A stretch of 60,248 nucleotides of DNA. It comes from CAYJDR01 sp964368965 (GTDB lineage Bacteria; Chrysiogenota; Deferribacteres; Deferribacterales; Mucispirillaceae). Made by a program: the position numbers and the translations under genes. How positions within the stretch are numbered: position 1 is the stretch's first letter; each line of letters begins with the position of its first letter. Below the pieces are notes generated by a model. It was not told the origin of the DNA. It saw only the letters and a list, made by a program, of their open reading frames with translations, and ran no database searches. Below, one piece after another: positions 29,279 to 35,871 of the stretch. The stretch lies in assembly GCA_964368965.1 (NCBI GenBank), contig CAYJDR010000010.1:1-60248 (forward strand). Reading direction: 5' to 3'.

Positions 29279-29307
29279 TAGACTTATTGATAGGTTTATG
29301 ATAGGTT
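29279..29307 (+). promoter_or_regulatory. Sense promoter of toxin-like module B
   Basis: TAGACT (29279-29284) and TAGGTT (29302-29307) have a 17-nt spacer. The boxes align with those of modules A and C. Confidence 0.55.
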
Positions 29308-29314
29308 TGTGTGG

Positions 29315-29514
29315 TCGGGTTTTGCTCGGATGGTTAGCCTACTTCTATTTTTAGGAGGTGGCTTATGATTAAAGTTGATACATTCATTGAATTATTAATT
29401 ATTATCGCTTTTACAAGCATGATATATGTCATAAAAAAATAACTGTTCGCGGCAACGAACAGTTATTTCAATTAAACGAATAATCTTTCGGGGCTAGCTA
29501 TCTTAGCCGCCCGA
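29315..29514. repeat. Terminal inverted-repeat arms of module B
   Basis: TCGGG (29315-29319) pairs with CCCGA (29510-29514). GGTTAGCC (29332-29339) pairs with GGCTAGCT (29492-29499), using two G-U pairs. The position and order match module A. Confidence 0.65.
29365..29442 (+). CDS. 25-aa hydrophobic peptide, putative type I toxin (module B)
   Basis: The peptide starts MIKVD, has a hydrophobic core rich in Leu and Ile, and ends F-T-S-M-I-Y-V-I-K-K. An almost perfect ribosome site, TAGGAGGTGG, lies just upstream, the strongest of the three modules. The sequence has diverged from modules A and C mainly at the N-terminus, while the length, the F-T-S core and the I-K-K end are fixed. The stop is followed at once by the hairpin that serves the antisense RNA. 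It sits between the cstA terminator and module C, unlinked to any metabolic gene. A toxic membrane action is inferred. Confidence 0.75.
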   Translation: MIKVDTFIELLIIIAFTSMIYVIKK

Positions 29515-29515
29515 C
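29433..29515 (-). ncRNA. Putative antitoxin antisense RNA of module B
   Basis: Predicted start is near 29515, from the TTGACA promoter on the minus strand. It ends at the hairpin AACTGTTCG/CGAACAGTT (29441-29464) followed by A and seven T on that strand. The length is about 83 nt. The hairpin sequence differs completely from that of A, but its position against the peptide stop is the same. Confidence 0.7.
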
Positions 29516-29521
29516 ACTTAT

Positions 29522-29550
29522 AATTTATATCACAGTGTTTATTTTGTCAA
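29522..29550 (-). promoter_or_regulatory. Antisense promoter of module B
   Basis: Minus-strand TTGACA (29545-29550) and TAAATT (29522-29527) have a 17-nt spacer. Confidence 0.7.
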
Positions 29551-29582
29551 TATATTAATCAACTACTTGCTCTCATTAAATA

Positions 29583-29611
29583 TAGACTTATTGATAGGTT
29601 TATGATAGGTT
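29583..29611 (+). promoter_or_regulatory. Sense promoter of toxin-like module C
   Basis: TAGACT (29583-29588) and TAGGTT (29606-29611) have a 17-nt spacer, inside the 40-nt direct repeat. Confidence 0.55.
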
Positions 29612-29681
29612 TGTGATGAGAGTCAGGACGTTAGACGGTTAGCTCACTATTTTTTAATAACTTAGAAAGTAGGTGATGCTT

Positions 29682-29759
29682 ATGGCAAAAGAAGATATTA
29701 TATTAATATTCCTCACCATTATCGCTGTTACAAGCATAATAAACACCATAAAAAAATAG
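29682..29759 (+). CDS. 25-aa hydrophobic peptide, putative type I toxin (module C)
   Basis: The peptide starts MAKED, continues with an Ile-rich helix and ends V-T-S-I-I-N-T-I-K-K. It is closer to the module A peptide than to its neighbour B: M-A at the start, N-T-I-K-K at the end, and a TAG stop. The ribosome site AGTAGGTGATG is weaker than in B. The leader also keeps CGTTAGACGG and AGCTCACTA, shared with A. So A and C look like closer relatives although they are 25 kb apart, and only the promoter of C matches B exactly. Function is inferred from architecture alone. Confidence 0.75.
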   Translation: MAKEDIILIFLTIIAVTSIINTIKK

Positions 29760-29841
29760 CCGTCTACTGCGAATAGACGGCTTCTCTGTTTATGCGACAG
29801 AGTTTTTGCTCAAAATCGTGGCTAATCACTAGCCCCTGACT
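29750..29841 (-). ncRNA. Putative antitoxin antisense RNA of module C
   Basis: Predicted start is near 29841 and the end is at the hairpin AGCCGTCTA/TAGACGGCT (29758-29782) followed by A and seven T on the minus strand. The length is about 92 nt. A second hairpin, CTCTGT/ACAGAG (29784-29802), is shared with module A. Confidence 0.7.
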
Positions 29842-29846
29842 CTTTT

Positions 29847-29875
29847 AATCTATACTACGCCACTTTGTTTGTCAA
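29847..29875 (-). promoter_or_regulatory. Antisense promoter of module C
   Basis: Minus-strand TTGACA (29870-29875) and TAGATT (29847-29852) have a 17-nt spacer. It lies right before hemL and points away from it. Confidence 0.7.
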
Positions 29876-29906
29876 GTGGTAAAACTGGTTGTGAGGAGTG
29901 ATGTTT

Positions 29907-31172
29907 ATGAACTTATTTGAAGAAGCAAAGCAATATATCCCAGGCGGTGTAAACAGCCCTGTGCGTGCGTTTGGTTCAGTTGGTGGCGAGCCATATTTTG
30001 TTGACCATGCGAAAGGCTCAAAAGTTTGGGACACTAACAAAAACGAGTATATCGACTATGTATGCTCATGGGGCCCGTTGATACTTGGCCACGCTGATGA
30101 AGATGTTAACAAAGCAATCGTTGCTGCTGTTGAGAAAGGCTCAAGCTTCGGCGCGCCTACGCCTAGCGAAATAGACCTTGCGAAAAAGATAGTTGAGTTG
30201 TTGCCATCAGTTGAGATGGTGCGTATGGTATCATCAGGCACAGAGGCAGTTATGAGTGCGTTGCGCCTTGCACGTGGGTTTACTGGCCGTGATAAAATCA
30301 TCAAATTCGAAGGCTGCTACCATGGCCACTCAGATTTTATGCTTGTTAAAGCTGGTAGCGGGTTACTTACATTTGGCGAAACGTCATCTCCAGGTGTTCC
30401 AGCCGACGCTGCAAAGCACACTATCATCGCGCAATATAACGACCTAGACAACGTGCGTGAAATATTCAACCAAAACAAAGGCGAGATCGCATGTTTAATA
30501 GTTGAACCATTAGCTGCAAACATGGGCTTAGTGTTGCCACAAGAGGGCTTCTTACAAGGCTTACGCCAACTATGTGACGAGAACGGCGCATTATTAATAT
30601 TTGATGAAGTTATCACAGGCTTCCGCTTAGCACCAGGTGGCGCACAGCAATATTATGGCGTCAACCCAGATTTAACTACAATGGGCAAAATCATCGGTGG
30701 TGGCTTACCTGTAGGCGCTTACGGTGGTAAAGCAGAGATTATGAAAATGATATCGCCAGTTGGCGCAGTTTATCAAGCTGGTACGCTATCAGGCAACCCA
30801 TTAGCAATGGCTGCTGGGTTAACTACGTTGAACAAACTATCAGAGCCGACATTCCATAAAGATTTAAAGGCTAAGTCTGATAAATTATATGGTGCAATGC
30901 GTGAGAACTGCAAGTCACTAGGCTTGAACTATGCGTTCAATACTGTTGAGTCGCTAGGTTGTTTGTTCTTCACAGAGGGCGAAGTGAAATCTTATGCTGA
31001 TGCTGTTAAATCAGACACGGCTAAGTATGCGAAGTTTTTCCACGGCATGTTAGAGCGTGGTGTAGCGCTAGCACCAGCGCAGTTTGAGGCTATGTTTGTA
31101 TCTATCGCACACAGCGATGAAGATCTTGAAAAAACAGCAAAAGCACACTACGAAGCACTAAAAGCACTATAG
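29907..31172 (+). CDS. hemL: Glutamate-1-semialdehyde 2,1-aminomutase
   Basis: This PLP enzyme converts glutamate-1-semialdehyde to 5-aminolevulinate in the C5 haem pathway. At 421 residues it has the usual length. Visible motifs are P-G-G-V-N-S-P-V-R-A-F at the N-terminus, S-S-G-T-E-A-V-M-S-A-L near 115, F-D-E-V-I-T-G-F-R near 235 (cofactor-binding Asp), and G-K-I-I-G-G-G-L-P-V-G-A-Y-G-G with the PLP lysine near 262. The ATG at 29907 is 8 nt behind GAGGAG; the GTG and ATG just upstream lie in or too close to that site. It stands apart from hemE-hemH, separated by an intergenic RNA-like element. Confidence 0.95.
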   Translation: MNLFEEAKQYIPGGVNSPVRAFGSVGGEPYFVDHAKGSKVWDTNKNEYIDYVCSWGPLILGHADEDVNKAIVAAVEKGSSFGAPTPSEIDLAKKIVELLPSVEMVRMVSSGTEAVMSALRLARGFTGRDKIIKFEGCYHGHSDFMLVKAGSGLLTFGETSSPGVPADAAKHTIIAQYNDLDNVREIFNQNKGEIACLIVEPLAANMGLVLPQEGFLQGLRQLCDENGALLIFDEVITGFRLAPGGAQQYYGVNPDLTTMGKIIGGGLPVGAYGGKAEIMKMISPVGAVYQAGTLSGNPLAMAAGLTTLNKLSEPTFHKDLKAKSDKLYGAMRENCKSLGLNYAFNTVESLGCLFFTEGEVKSYADAVKSDTAKYAKFFHGMLERGVALAPAQFEAMFVSIAHSDEDLEKTAKAHYEALKAL

Positions 31173-31182
31173 AAATAGTTTG

Positions 31183-31213
31183 AAAGGGTTACCGATTGGT
31201 AGCCCTTTTTTTG
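31183..31213 (+). terminator. Terminator of hemL
   Basis: AAAGGGTTACC pairs with GGTAGCCCTTT (one imperfect position), followed by a T-run. Confidence 0.85.
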
Positions 31214-31244
31214 TGCATTGTTTTGTGAAAAGAATAAACGAAAA

Positions 31245-31494
31245 TCAAAATGTATAATATGCTTAAACGATTTGTACTTGTGATGCAATATGGTTAAGCG
31301 GGAGCAGGTAAACCCCTAGGAGAACATGAAGTTTTAAGAACGAGTGTTATGAAGAAGCGATAGAGAATGTTTCTTCGGAACCATGTCTGACGAACGCAGT
31401 GAGGAGTTGTGCAGAAATGAACTTGAGCAAGGATTGGTTATCACGAGTAAAAACTGAGAGTTGCTCCTAGGAAAAGAAAGGGTCAAAATGTATA
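31245..31494 (+). other. Structured intergenic element bounded by 12-nt direct repeats (RNA or intron remnant?)
   Basis: TCAAAATGTATA occurs at 31245-31256 and again at 31483-31494. A TATAAT sits at the left edge. Inside, CCTAGGAGAAC (31315-31325) pairs with GTTGCTCCTAGG (31460-31471) with one bulge, closing a domain of about 150 nt. No credible ORF lies on either strand. The GGTAAACCCCTAGG and TGACGAACGCAGTGAG stretches remind me of group II intron domain I, but there is no maturase gene and no domain V is recognised. A 6S-like or other ncRNA is the alternative. Confidence 0.35.
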
Positions 31495-31584
31495 GTGGTA
31501 GAATAAGTCTTTTATAGTTATGCAACAACTAACACAATACCCCCCCATCTTTACAATCTTTATATCATATATGCAATAAATCCA

Positions 31585-31613
31585 TTGTAATTTGTGCATT
31601 TAACATGTACAAT
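31585..31613 (+). promoter_or_regulatory. Promoter of the hemE operon
   Basis: TTGTAA (31585-31590) and TACAAT (31608-31613) have a 17-nt spacer. A C7 tract lies at 31540-31546 upstream. Confidence 0.65.
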
Positions 31614-31643
31614 GCGATAAATATTTTATGAATGAGGGAAATT

Positions 31644-32654
31644 ATGTCATTTAACGATTTACTATTAAAAGCACTGCATAAAGAAAACGTAGAGCGCCCA
31701 CCTGTATGGCTCATGCGCCAAGCTGGCAGATACATGGCTGAATATAGAGCAATACGTGAAAAAGTTAGCTTTCTTGAACTCTGCAAATCACCAGAGCTAG
31801 CTTGCGAAGTTACACTGCAACCAATCGACGCACTTGGCGTTGATGCTGGTATTCTATTCTCAGATATCCTCGTGCCGATAGAGCCGATGGGTGTTGATTT
31901 ATCGTTCAACCCAGCTCCATTTATCTCTAACCCTGTTAGAACTGAAGCTGACGTTAACCGCCTAAAATCGTTCGACCCTACTGTCGAAGTGCCATACGTT
32001 TATGAAACTATCAAACTGCTTGTTAAAAAACTAAACGTGCCGTTAATAGGCTTCTCTGGCGCACCGTTCACACTTGCGTGCTACATGGTTGAGGGGCAAG
32101 GCTCTAAATCGTTCCTAGAAGTTAGAAAGATGATGTTAAACACTCCGAAAGTGTTTACAGACCTTATGGATAAACTGACTGATAGCACTATCGCATACTT
32201 GCAAGCGCAAATCGACGCTGGTTGTGCAGTTGTGCAAGTGTTTGACACTTGGGCTGGTATCCTGCCACAAATCGAATATAAAGAAATGGTGTTCCCACAC
32301 GTTAAACGCATTGTTGACACGCTAAAAGGCGCACCTGTAATCTACTTCGCAAAAGAGGGCGCAGCATATTTCGACACTATCAAAGAGCTTGATTGCGCAG
32401 GCTTAGGCTTAGACTGGAAAACGAACATCAAAGAAGCAGATGAAAAACTTGGCCACAAGTTCTGCCTACAAGGTAACGTTGACCCAGCTATATTATTCGC
32501 TGGTAAAGATGCCGTTAAGCGCTATACTCTTGAGGCGATCGCCGATGGTAAACACGCTGCTGGCCACATCTTCAACTTAGGGCACGGCATTATGCCAAAA
32601 ACTCCAGTTGAGAATGTTAAATACATGGTAGACTTAGTAAAAGGGTTGGCGTGA
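31644..32654 (+). CDS. hemE: Uroporphyrinogen decarboxylase
   Basis: The enzyme removes four acetate carboxyls from uroporphyrinogen III to give coproporphyrinogen III. Family marks are P-P-V-W-L-M-R-Q-A-G-R-Y near residue 20, F-S-D-I-L-V-P near 73, G-F-S-G-A-P-F-T-L near 135 and N-L-G-H-G-I-M-P near 310. It is 336 residues long, as usual. The ATG at 31644 follows GAGGG; the more upstream ATG overlaps that site. Its stop overlaps the GTG of hemH by 4 nt, so the two are translationally coupled. Confidence 0.95.
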   Translation: MSFNDLLLKALHKENVERPPVWLMRQAGRYMAEYRAIREKVSFLELCKSPELACEVTLQPIDALGVDAGILFSDILVPIEPMGVDLSFNPAPFISNPVRTEADVNRLKSFDPTVEVPYVYETIKLLVKKLNVPLIGFSGAPFTLACYMVEGQGSKSFLEVRKMMLNTPKVFTDLMDKLTDSTIAYLQAQIDAGCAVVQVFDTWAGILPQIEYKEMVFPHVKRIVDTLKGAPVIYFAKEGAAYFDTIKELDCAGLGLDWKTNIKEADEKLGHKFCLQGNVDPAILFAGKDAVKRYTLEAIADGKHAAGHIFNLGHGIMPKTPVENVKYMVDLVKGLA

Positions 32655-33619
32655 GGCACGCATTAATTGCACTTGGCATGGGCGGACCTGATAGCGTAGA
32701 AGCTATCCGCCCATTTTTACGCAACCTATTCTCAGATAGAGAAATTATCGACTTTGGTATCGGCAACTTTCCACAAAAAGTGCTTGCCAATATCATTGCA
32801 TATAAACGAGCAAAACGCATAGCCCCATCTTATTTAGAAATGGGGTTCGGCGGTGGCTCACCTCAAAATTATTACACTAAAAAACTACTCGAAAACATCA
32901 AGCCAATCTATGAAGCGCAAACAGGCGCAACACTAGATACATATAGCGCTATGTGCTACTATCACCCGTTCATACACGACACGGTTGAACAAGTGCTTAA
33001 AAACGATTACGATAAAATTTACCTATTGCCACTATATCCGCACTACTCGATGACTACTACTGGCGCATGCTTCTCAAAGCTTGAAAAAGCGCTGAAAGGT
33101 AGGGAGTTTAAAGGCGAAGTTGTGAAGATAACTGATTGGTATAAGGCAGAAAAATATAACGATTGCATAAAATCACGCATACTAGCGGCAAGCGAAAAGC
33201 TGGGCAAAGCCGTTGCTGATTGCCATGTTGTGTTCTCTGCGCACTCTATCCCTGTGATGTATGTTGAAAAGGGCGATAAATACGTTTCACAAGTTGAACA
33301 ACATGTTGAAAACATCGTCAAAATCACCGGTATTAAGAAATTTACACTTGCATACCAAAGCAAAGTTGGTAAAATGGAATGGGTGAAACCAGCAACAGAT
33401 GAAACGATAGAGTCGCTCGCACATAACGGCGTTAGCGATATAATCGTGGTGCCGATAGCGTTCATATCAGACCATATTGAAACGCTGATAGAACTTGATA
33501 AAGAGCTTATCCCAGAGATAGTTGCAGAGGGCGTAAGCATTGTTAGGGCAGATAGTTTAAACGACGATAACGACTTTGTCGAAAGCGTCGTAGATATATT
33601 GATACACGAGGAAGTTTAG
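32651..33619 (+). CDS. hemH: Ferrochelatase
   Basis: It inserts iron into the porphyrin ring. Visible features are L-P-L-Y-P-H-Y-S near residue 125, F-S-A-H-S-I-P near 196 with the catalytic His, A-Y-Q-S-K-V-G near 234 and F-I-S-D-H-I-E-T-L near 277 with the conserved Glu. At 322 residues it is typical. The start is a GTG that overlaps the hemE stop (GTGA). From sequence alone I cannot say whether the substrate is protoporphyrin or coproporphyrin. ubiA follows 4 nt downstream, linking haem and quinone synthesis in one operon. Confidence 0.93.
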   Translation: MRHALIALGMGGPDSVEAIRPFLRNLFSDREIIDFGIGNFPQKVLANIIAYKRAKRIAPSYLEMGFGGGSPQNYYTKKLLENIKPIYEAQTGATLDTYSAMCYYHPFIHDTVEQVLKNDYDKIYLLPLYPHYSMTTTGACFSKLEKALKGREFKGEVVKITDWYKAEKYNDCIKSRILAASEKLGKAVADCHVVFSAHSIPVMYVEKGDKYVSQVEQHVENIVKITGIKKFTLAYQSKVGKMEWVKPATDETIESLAHNGVSDIIVVPIAFISDHIETLIELDKELIPEIVAEGVSIVRADSLNDDNDFVESVVDILIHEEV

Positions 33620-33623
33620 AGTT

Positions 33624-34481
33624 ATGAAGAGTTTAATGACGTTTTTCCGTTTGGTAAAGTTTGAGCACACAATATTTGCGTTACCGTTTGCATTTGCATC
33701 TATGTTTATCGCATCAAACGGGTTGCCATCGTTGCATTTTACTATATGGGTAGTTGTTGCTATGATTGGCGCAAGAAGTTTTGCAATGGCGCTTAACAGG
33801 CTTGCAGATGCCGATATAGATGCCGAAAACCCACGCACAGCAATGCGTGATATACCTGCTGGCAAAGTTTCAAGGCAGACAGTTCGTGTCTATATCGCTA
33901 TTAGTGCAGTTGTTTTCTTTTTCGCAGCTTATCAGTTGAATACGTTGTCACTGTTGTTATCGCCAGTGCCGATACTTGTTTTTATTCTATATTCTTATTC
34001 AAAGCGTTTCACAAACTTGTGCCACATCGTGCTAGGTATCGCGCTTGGGCTTGCCCCAATCGGTGCTTGGATAGGTGTCACGGGTGAAATTAATTCTGCT
34101 GTTCCTTTCATACTCTGCTTTGCTATCATGTTTTGGGTGGCTGGGTTCGACATCATGTACGCTATACAAGATATCGACTTCGACAGAGAGAAAGGCTTAT
34201 ACTCAATCCCATCGCTACTAGGCGTAAACGGCACACTCATCTTAGCGAGAATGTTCCATATGCTAGCGTTTGGCTTGTTCTTAACTGTGAAATTTTATGG
34301 CGGACTTGGCAACATCTACTTAGTGGGCGTTATATTGACAGGCTTGTTCATGGTTTACGAACACTCACTCGTATCGAAAGACGACTTATCGAAGCTAAAC
34401 TTAGCGTTCTTCAACATCAATGCATACATCAGCGTTGTGTTGTGCTTGTTTACTTTAGTTGATATATTAATCAGGGTTTAA
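33624..34481 (+). CDS. ubiA: UbiA-family prenyltransferase (4-hydroxybenzoate or futalosine-pathway type)
   Basis: This is a 285-residue integral membrane enzyme with about eight hydrophobic segments. The first Asp-rich motif N-R-L-A-D-A-D-I-D-A-E-N-P-R-T lies near residue 58. The second, D-I-D-F-D-R-E-K, lies near 183. Together they bind the prenyl diphosphate through magnesium. It transfers a polyprenyl chain to an aromatic acid. Beside ubiX and in an organism with anaerobic traits, MqnP of the futalosine menaquinone route is a likely identity. No ubiD or mqn gene is in view to decide. The ATG is 4 nt after hemH. Confidence 0.88.
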   Translation: MKSLMTFFRLVKFEHTIFALPFAFASMFIASNGLPSLHFTIWVVVAMIGARSFAMALNRLADADIDAENPRTAMRDIPAGKVSRQTVRVYIAISAVVFFFAAYQLNTLSLLLSPVPILVFILYSYSKRFTNLCHIVLGIALGLAPIGAWIGVTGEINSAVPFILCFAIMFWVAGFDIMYAIQDIDFDREKGLYSIPSLLGVNGTLILARMFHMLAFGLFLTVKFYGGLGNIYLVGVILTGLFMVYEHSLVSKDDLSKLNLAFFNINAYISVVLCLFTLVDILIRV

Positions 34482-34482
34482 T

Positions 34483-34883
34483 ATGAAGCGTGTATTTGTG
34501 GCGTTGACAGGCGCAAGTGGCGCAATTTATGGCGTGCGCATAATATCAGAGCTTTTAGCGCAAGGTGTGGAAGTGTTTGCAACGGCNNNNNNNNNNNNNN
34601 NNNNNNNNNNNNNNNNNNNNNNNNNNNNNNNNNNNNNNNNNNNNNNNNNNNNNNNNNNNNNNNNNNNNNNNNNNNNNNNNNNNNNNTGTTTAGGGAGATG
34701 CCGTTATCGGTTATCCATTTAGAGAATTTGACAAAACTTGCAAAAGCTGGGGCAATAATTATGCCAGCAGCACCAGCGTTTTATCACGCTCCAAAGTCGA
34801 TAGATGATTTAATTTGCTTTACTGTTGGAAAAGTTTTTGATAGACTAGGTATATGCAATGATTTATATAAAAGGTGGCAATAG
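34483..34883 (+). CDS. ubiX: UbiX flavin prenyltransferase (interrupted by a real gap)
   Basis: The N-terminus M-K-R-V-F-V-A-L-T-G-A-S-G-A-I-Y-G is the FMN-binding G-A-S-G-x-x-Y motif of UbiX. After the 100 N the C-terminal part reads F-R-E-M-P-L-S-V-I-H-L-E-N, then P-A-A-P-A-F-Y-H and D-R-L-G-I at the end. UbiX makes the prenylated FMN cofactor of UbiD-type decarboxylases. Compared with the usual 185-200 residues, about 90 are missing, so the true gap is near 270 nt and the 100 N is a placeholder. Here the flanks do not repeat. The start is 1 nt after the ubiA stop. Confidence 0.9.
34587..34686. other. True sequence gap inside ubiX
   Basis: One hundred N without duplicated flanks. The family length suggests roughly 270 nt of real sequence are missing. 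Confidence 0.85.
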
Positions 34884-35347
34884 TGAAACTGCTATGCGCC
34901 GATTGTTTTGAAGATGTAGTTATCAAAAAGTCGCCCATTGCAGAGTGCGTTGCATGTGGCAGGCAATACAACTTGCGTGAAAAGGCCTCGCTGTTCAAAG
35001 TTAGGCTCGAGGGTGGCTACGTTAAAGACGGCATGACAAAGGCGGAAGTGGTGGAGCTTATCAAGAGTGGCAGGGTGAAGCCTGATGAGTACATATCATC
35101 ACAAAGCGGTGCATGGGTTACGTTGTTTAACTCGTCGCTAGCGCACCACGTTGCCATAAAGCAGGTCAAAAACACACGCACTAAGCACATGTTGTACCAA
35201 AAACGCACAAGCAGCAGGCTAGCAAGGTTTGCGCTATTATTTGTGTTGATGTTGTCGCTGTTGTCAAACGGCGCGTTATTATATATTGTTTTTACGCAAC
35301 AAACACGTATTACTGAATTAGTTACAAAGATTACAGGAGGGTTTTAA
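34883..35347 (+). CDS. Zinc-ribbon, GYF-like domain, single-TM protein
   Basis: This 154-residue protein has three visible parts. Residues 1-30 carry C-A-D-C and C-V-A-C, a four-cysteine zinc ribbon. Residues 40-90 (D-G-M-T-K-A-E-V-V-E-L-I-K-S-G-R, then S-G-A-W-V-T-L) look like a GYF_2/DUF4339-type domain. A transmembrane helix lies near 115-140. The GTG at 34883 overlaps the ubiX TAG and is 5 nt behind AAGGTGG; a GTG at 34874 is possible. It probably sits in the inner membrane with the ribbon in the cytoplasm. Its role beside hem-ubi genes is unknown. Confidence 0.7.
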   Translation: MKLLCADCFEDVVIKKSPIAECVACGRQYNLREKASLFKVRLEGGYVKDGMTKAEVVELIKSGRVKPDEYISSQSGAWVTLFNSSLAHHVAIKQVKNTRTKHMLYQKRTSSRLARFALLFVLMLSLLSNGALLYIVFTQQTRITELVTKITGGF

Positions 35348-35348
35348 T

Positions 35349-35738
35349 ATGGATAAATCTGAAGGTAAAGATTGGTTCGCCAAGACGTTGAACAGCGTCA
35401 CAGAAGAAACTGCAAAAGTTTATAGGATTTCTACAATCAAGCTAGAAATCGCTACGCTCGGGCGCTCACGCAACGAGAAAACAAGCGTTTTAACACGCAA
35501 ATTATTAGACTTGATAGAAAAAGGCGAGATAGATGCAAACCTGTTCGAGCCAGAATACTCGGCGGTTAAAACTATCGACGAAAAACGCCAAGCACTCGAA
35601 GAAGAAAGCAACGCTATCAGGAACAACATAAAGTTCGGCTTCTCATCTACCCCAACAGGTAAAAAAGATGACGACAATAAAGAAGACAATGATGACGACA
35701 AACCAGAGCCAGAACCAGAAATAGAAAAACTAAAATAA
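35349..35738 (+). CDS. Small acidic-tailed hypothetical protein
   Basis: The 129-residue product has a helical N-terminal part of about 95 residues, then a tail of K, D, E and P that is likely disordered. Only one nucleotide separates it from the preceding stop, and AGGAGG provides the ribosome site, so it is the last gene of the hemE operon. I recognise no family. No signal peptide or membrane helix is present. Co-transcription with the zinc-ribbon membrane protein suggests the two work together. Confidence 0.75.
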   Translation: MDKSEGKDWFAKTLNSVTEETAKVYRISTIKLEIATLGRSRNEKTSVLTRKLLDLIEKGEIDANLFEPEYSAVKTIDEKRQALEEESNAIRNNIKFGFSSTPTGKKDDDNKEDNDDDKPEPEPEIEKLK

Positions 35739-35745
35739 ACCACAA

Positions 35746-35770
35746 GGAGCTTTCATAGCTCCTTTTTTTT
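35746..35770 (+). terminator. Terminator of the hemE-ubiX operon
   Basis: GGAGCT and AGCTCC form the stem, followed by eight T. Confidence 0.92.
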
Positions 35771-35804
35771 ACGCCCATATATCACTATTTCAACTTTTTG
35801 CAAC

Positions 35805-35833
35805 TTGACATTTATAATTTTTATTGATATTTT
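35805..35833 (+). promoter_or_regulatory. Promoter of the HsdR-N-like gene
   Basis: A consensus TTGACA (35805-35810) and TATTTT (35828-35833) have a 17-nt spacer. Confidence 0.75.
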
Positions 35834-35871
35834 GTTAATATACCTAAAATAAAATATATAGGAGTTGCATT

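Larger units (their letters stand above)
29272..29615 (+). repeat. 40-nt exact direct repeat carrying the sense promoters of modules B and C
   Basis: Bases 29272-29311 and 29576-29615 are identical over 40 nt (offset 304). They hold the -35 and -10 boxes of both modules, showing that B and C arose by tandem duplication. Confidence 0.9.
29619..29843. repeat. Terminal inverted-repeat arms of module C
   Basis: AGAGTCAGG (29619-29627) pairs perfectly with CCTGACTCT (29835-29843). GGTTAGC (29637-29643) pairs with GCTAATC (29821-29827) with one G-U pair. The outer arm differs from A and B on both sides, a compensatory change. Confidence 0.8.

Noticed and set aside
31334..31528. Minus-strand 64-codon frame in the intergenic element
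   Set aside because: It has no ribosome site, overlaps the paired stem, and the product resembles no protein; the region is better read as structured RNA.
31540..31546. C7 tract as a phase-variation switch for hemE
   Set aside because: Seven cytosines are short for slippage switching, and the tract lies outside the 17-nt spacer of the predicted promoter; hemE is also an unlikely target.
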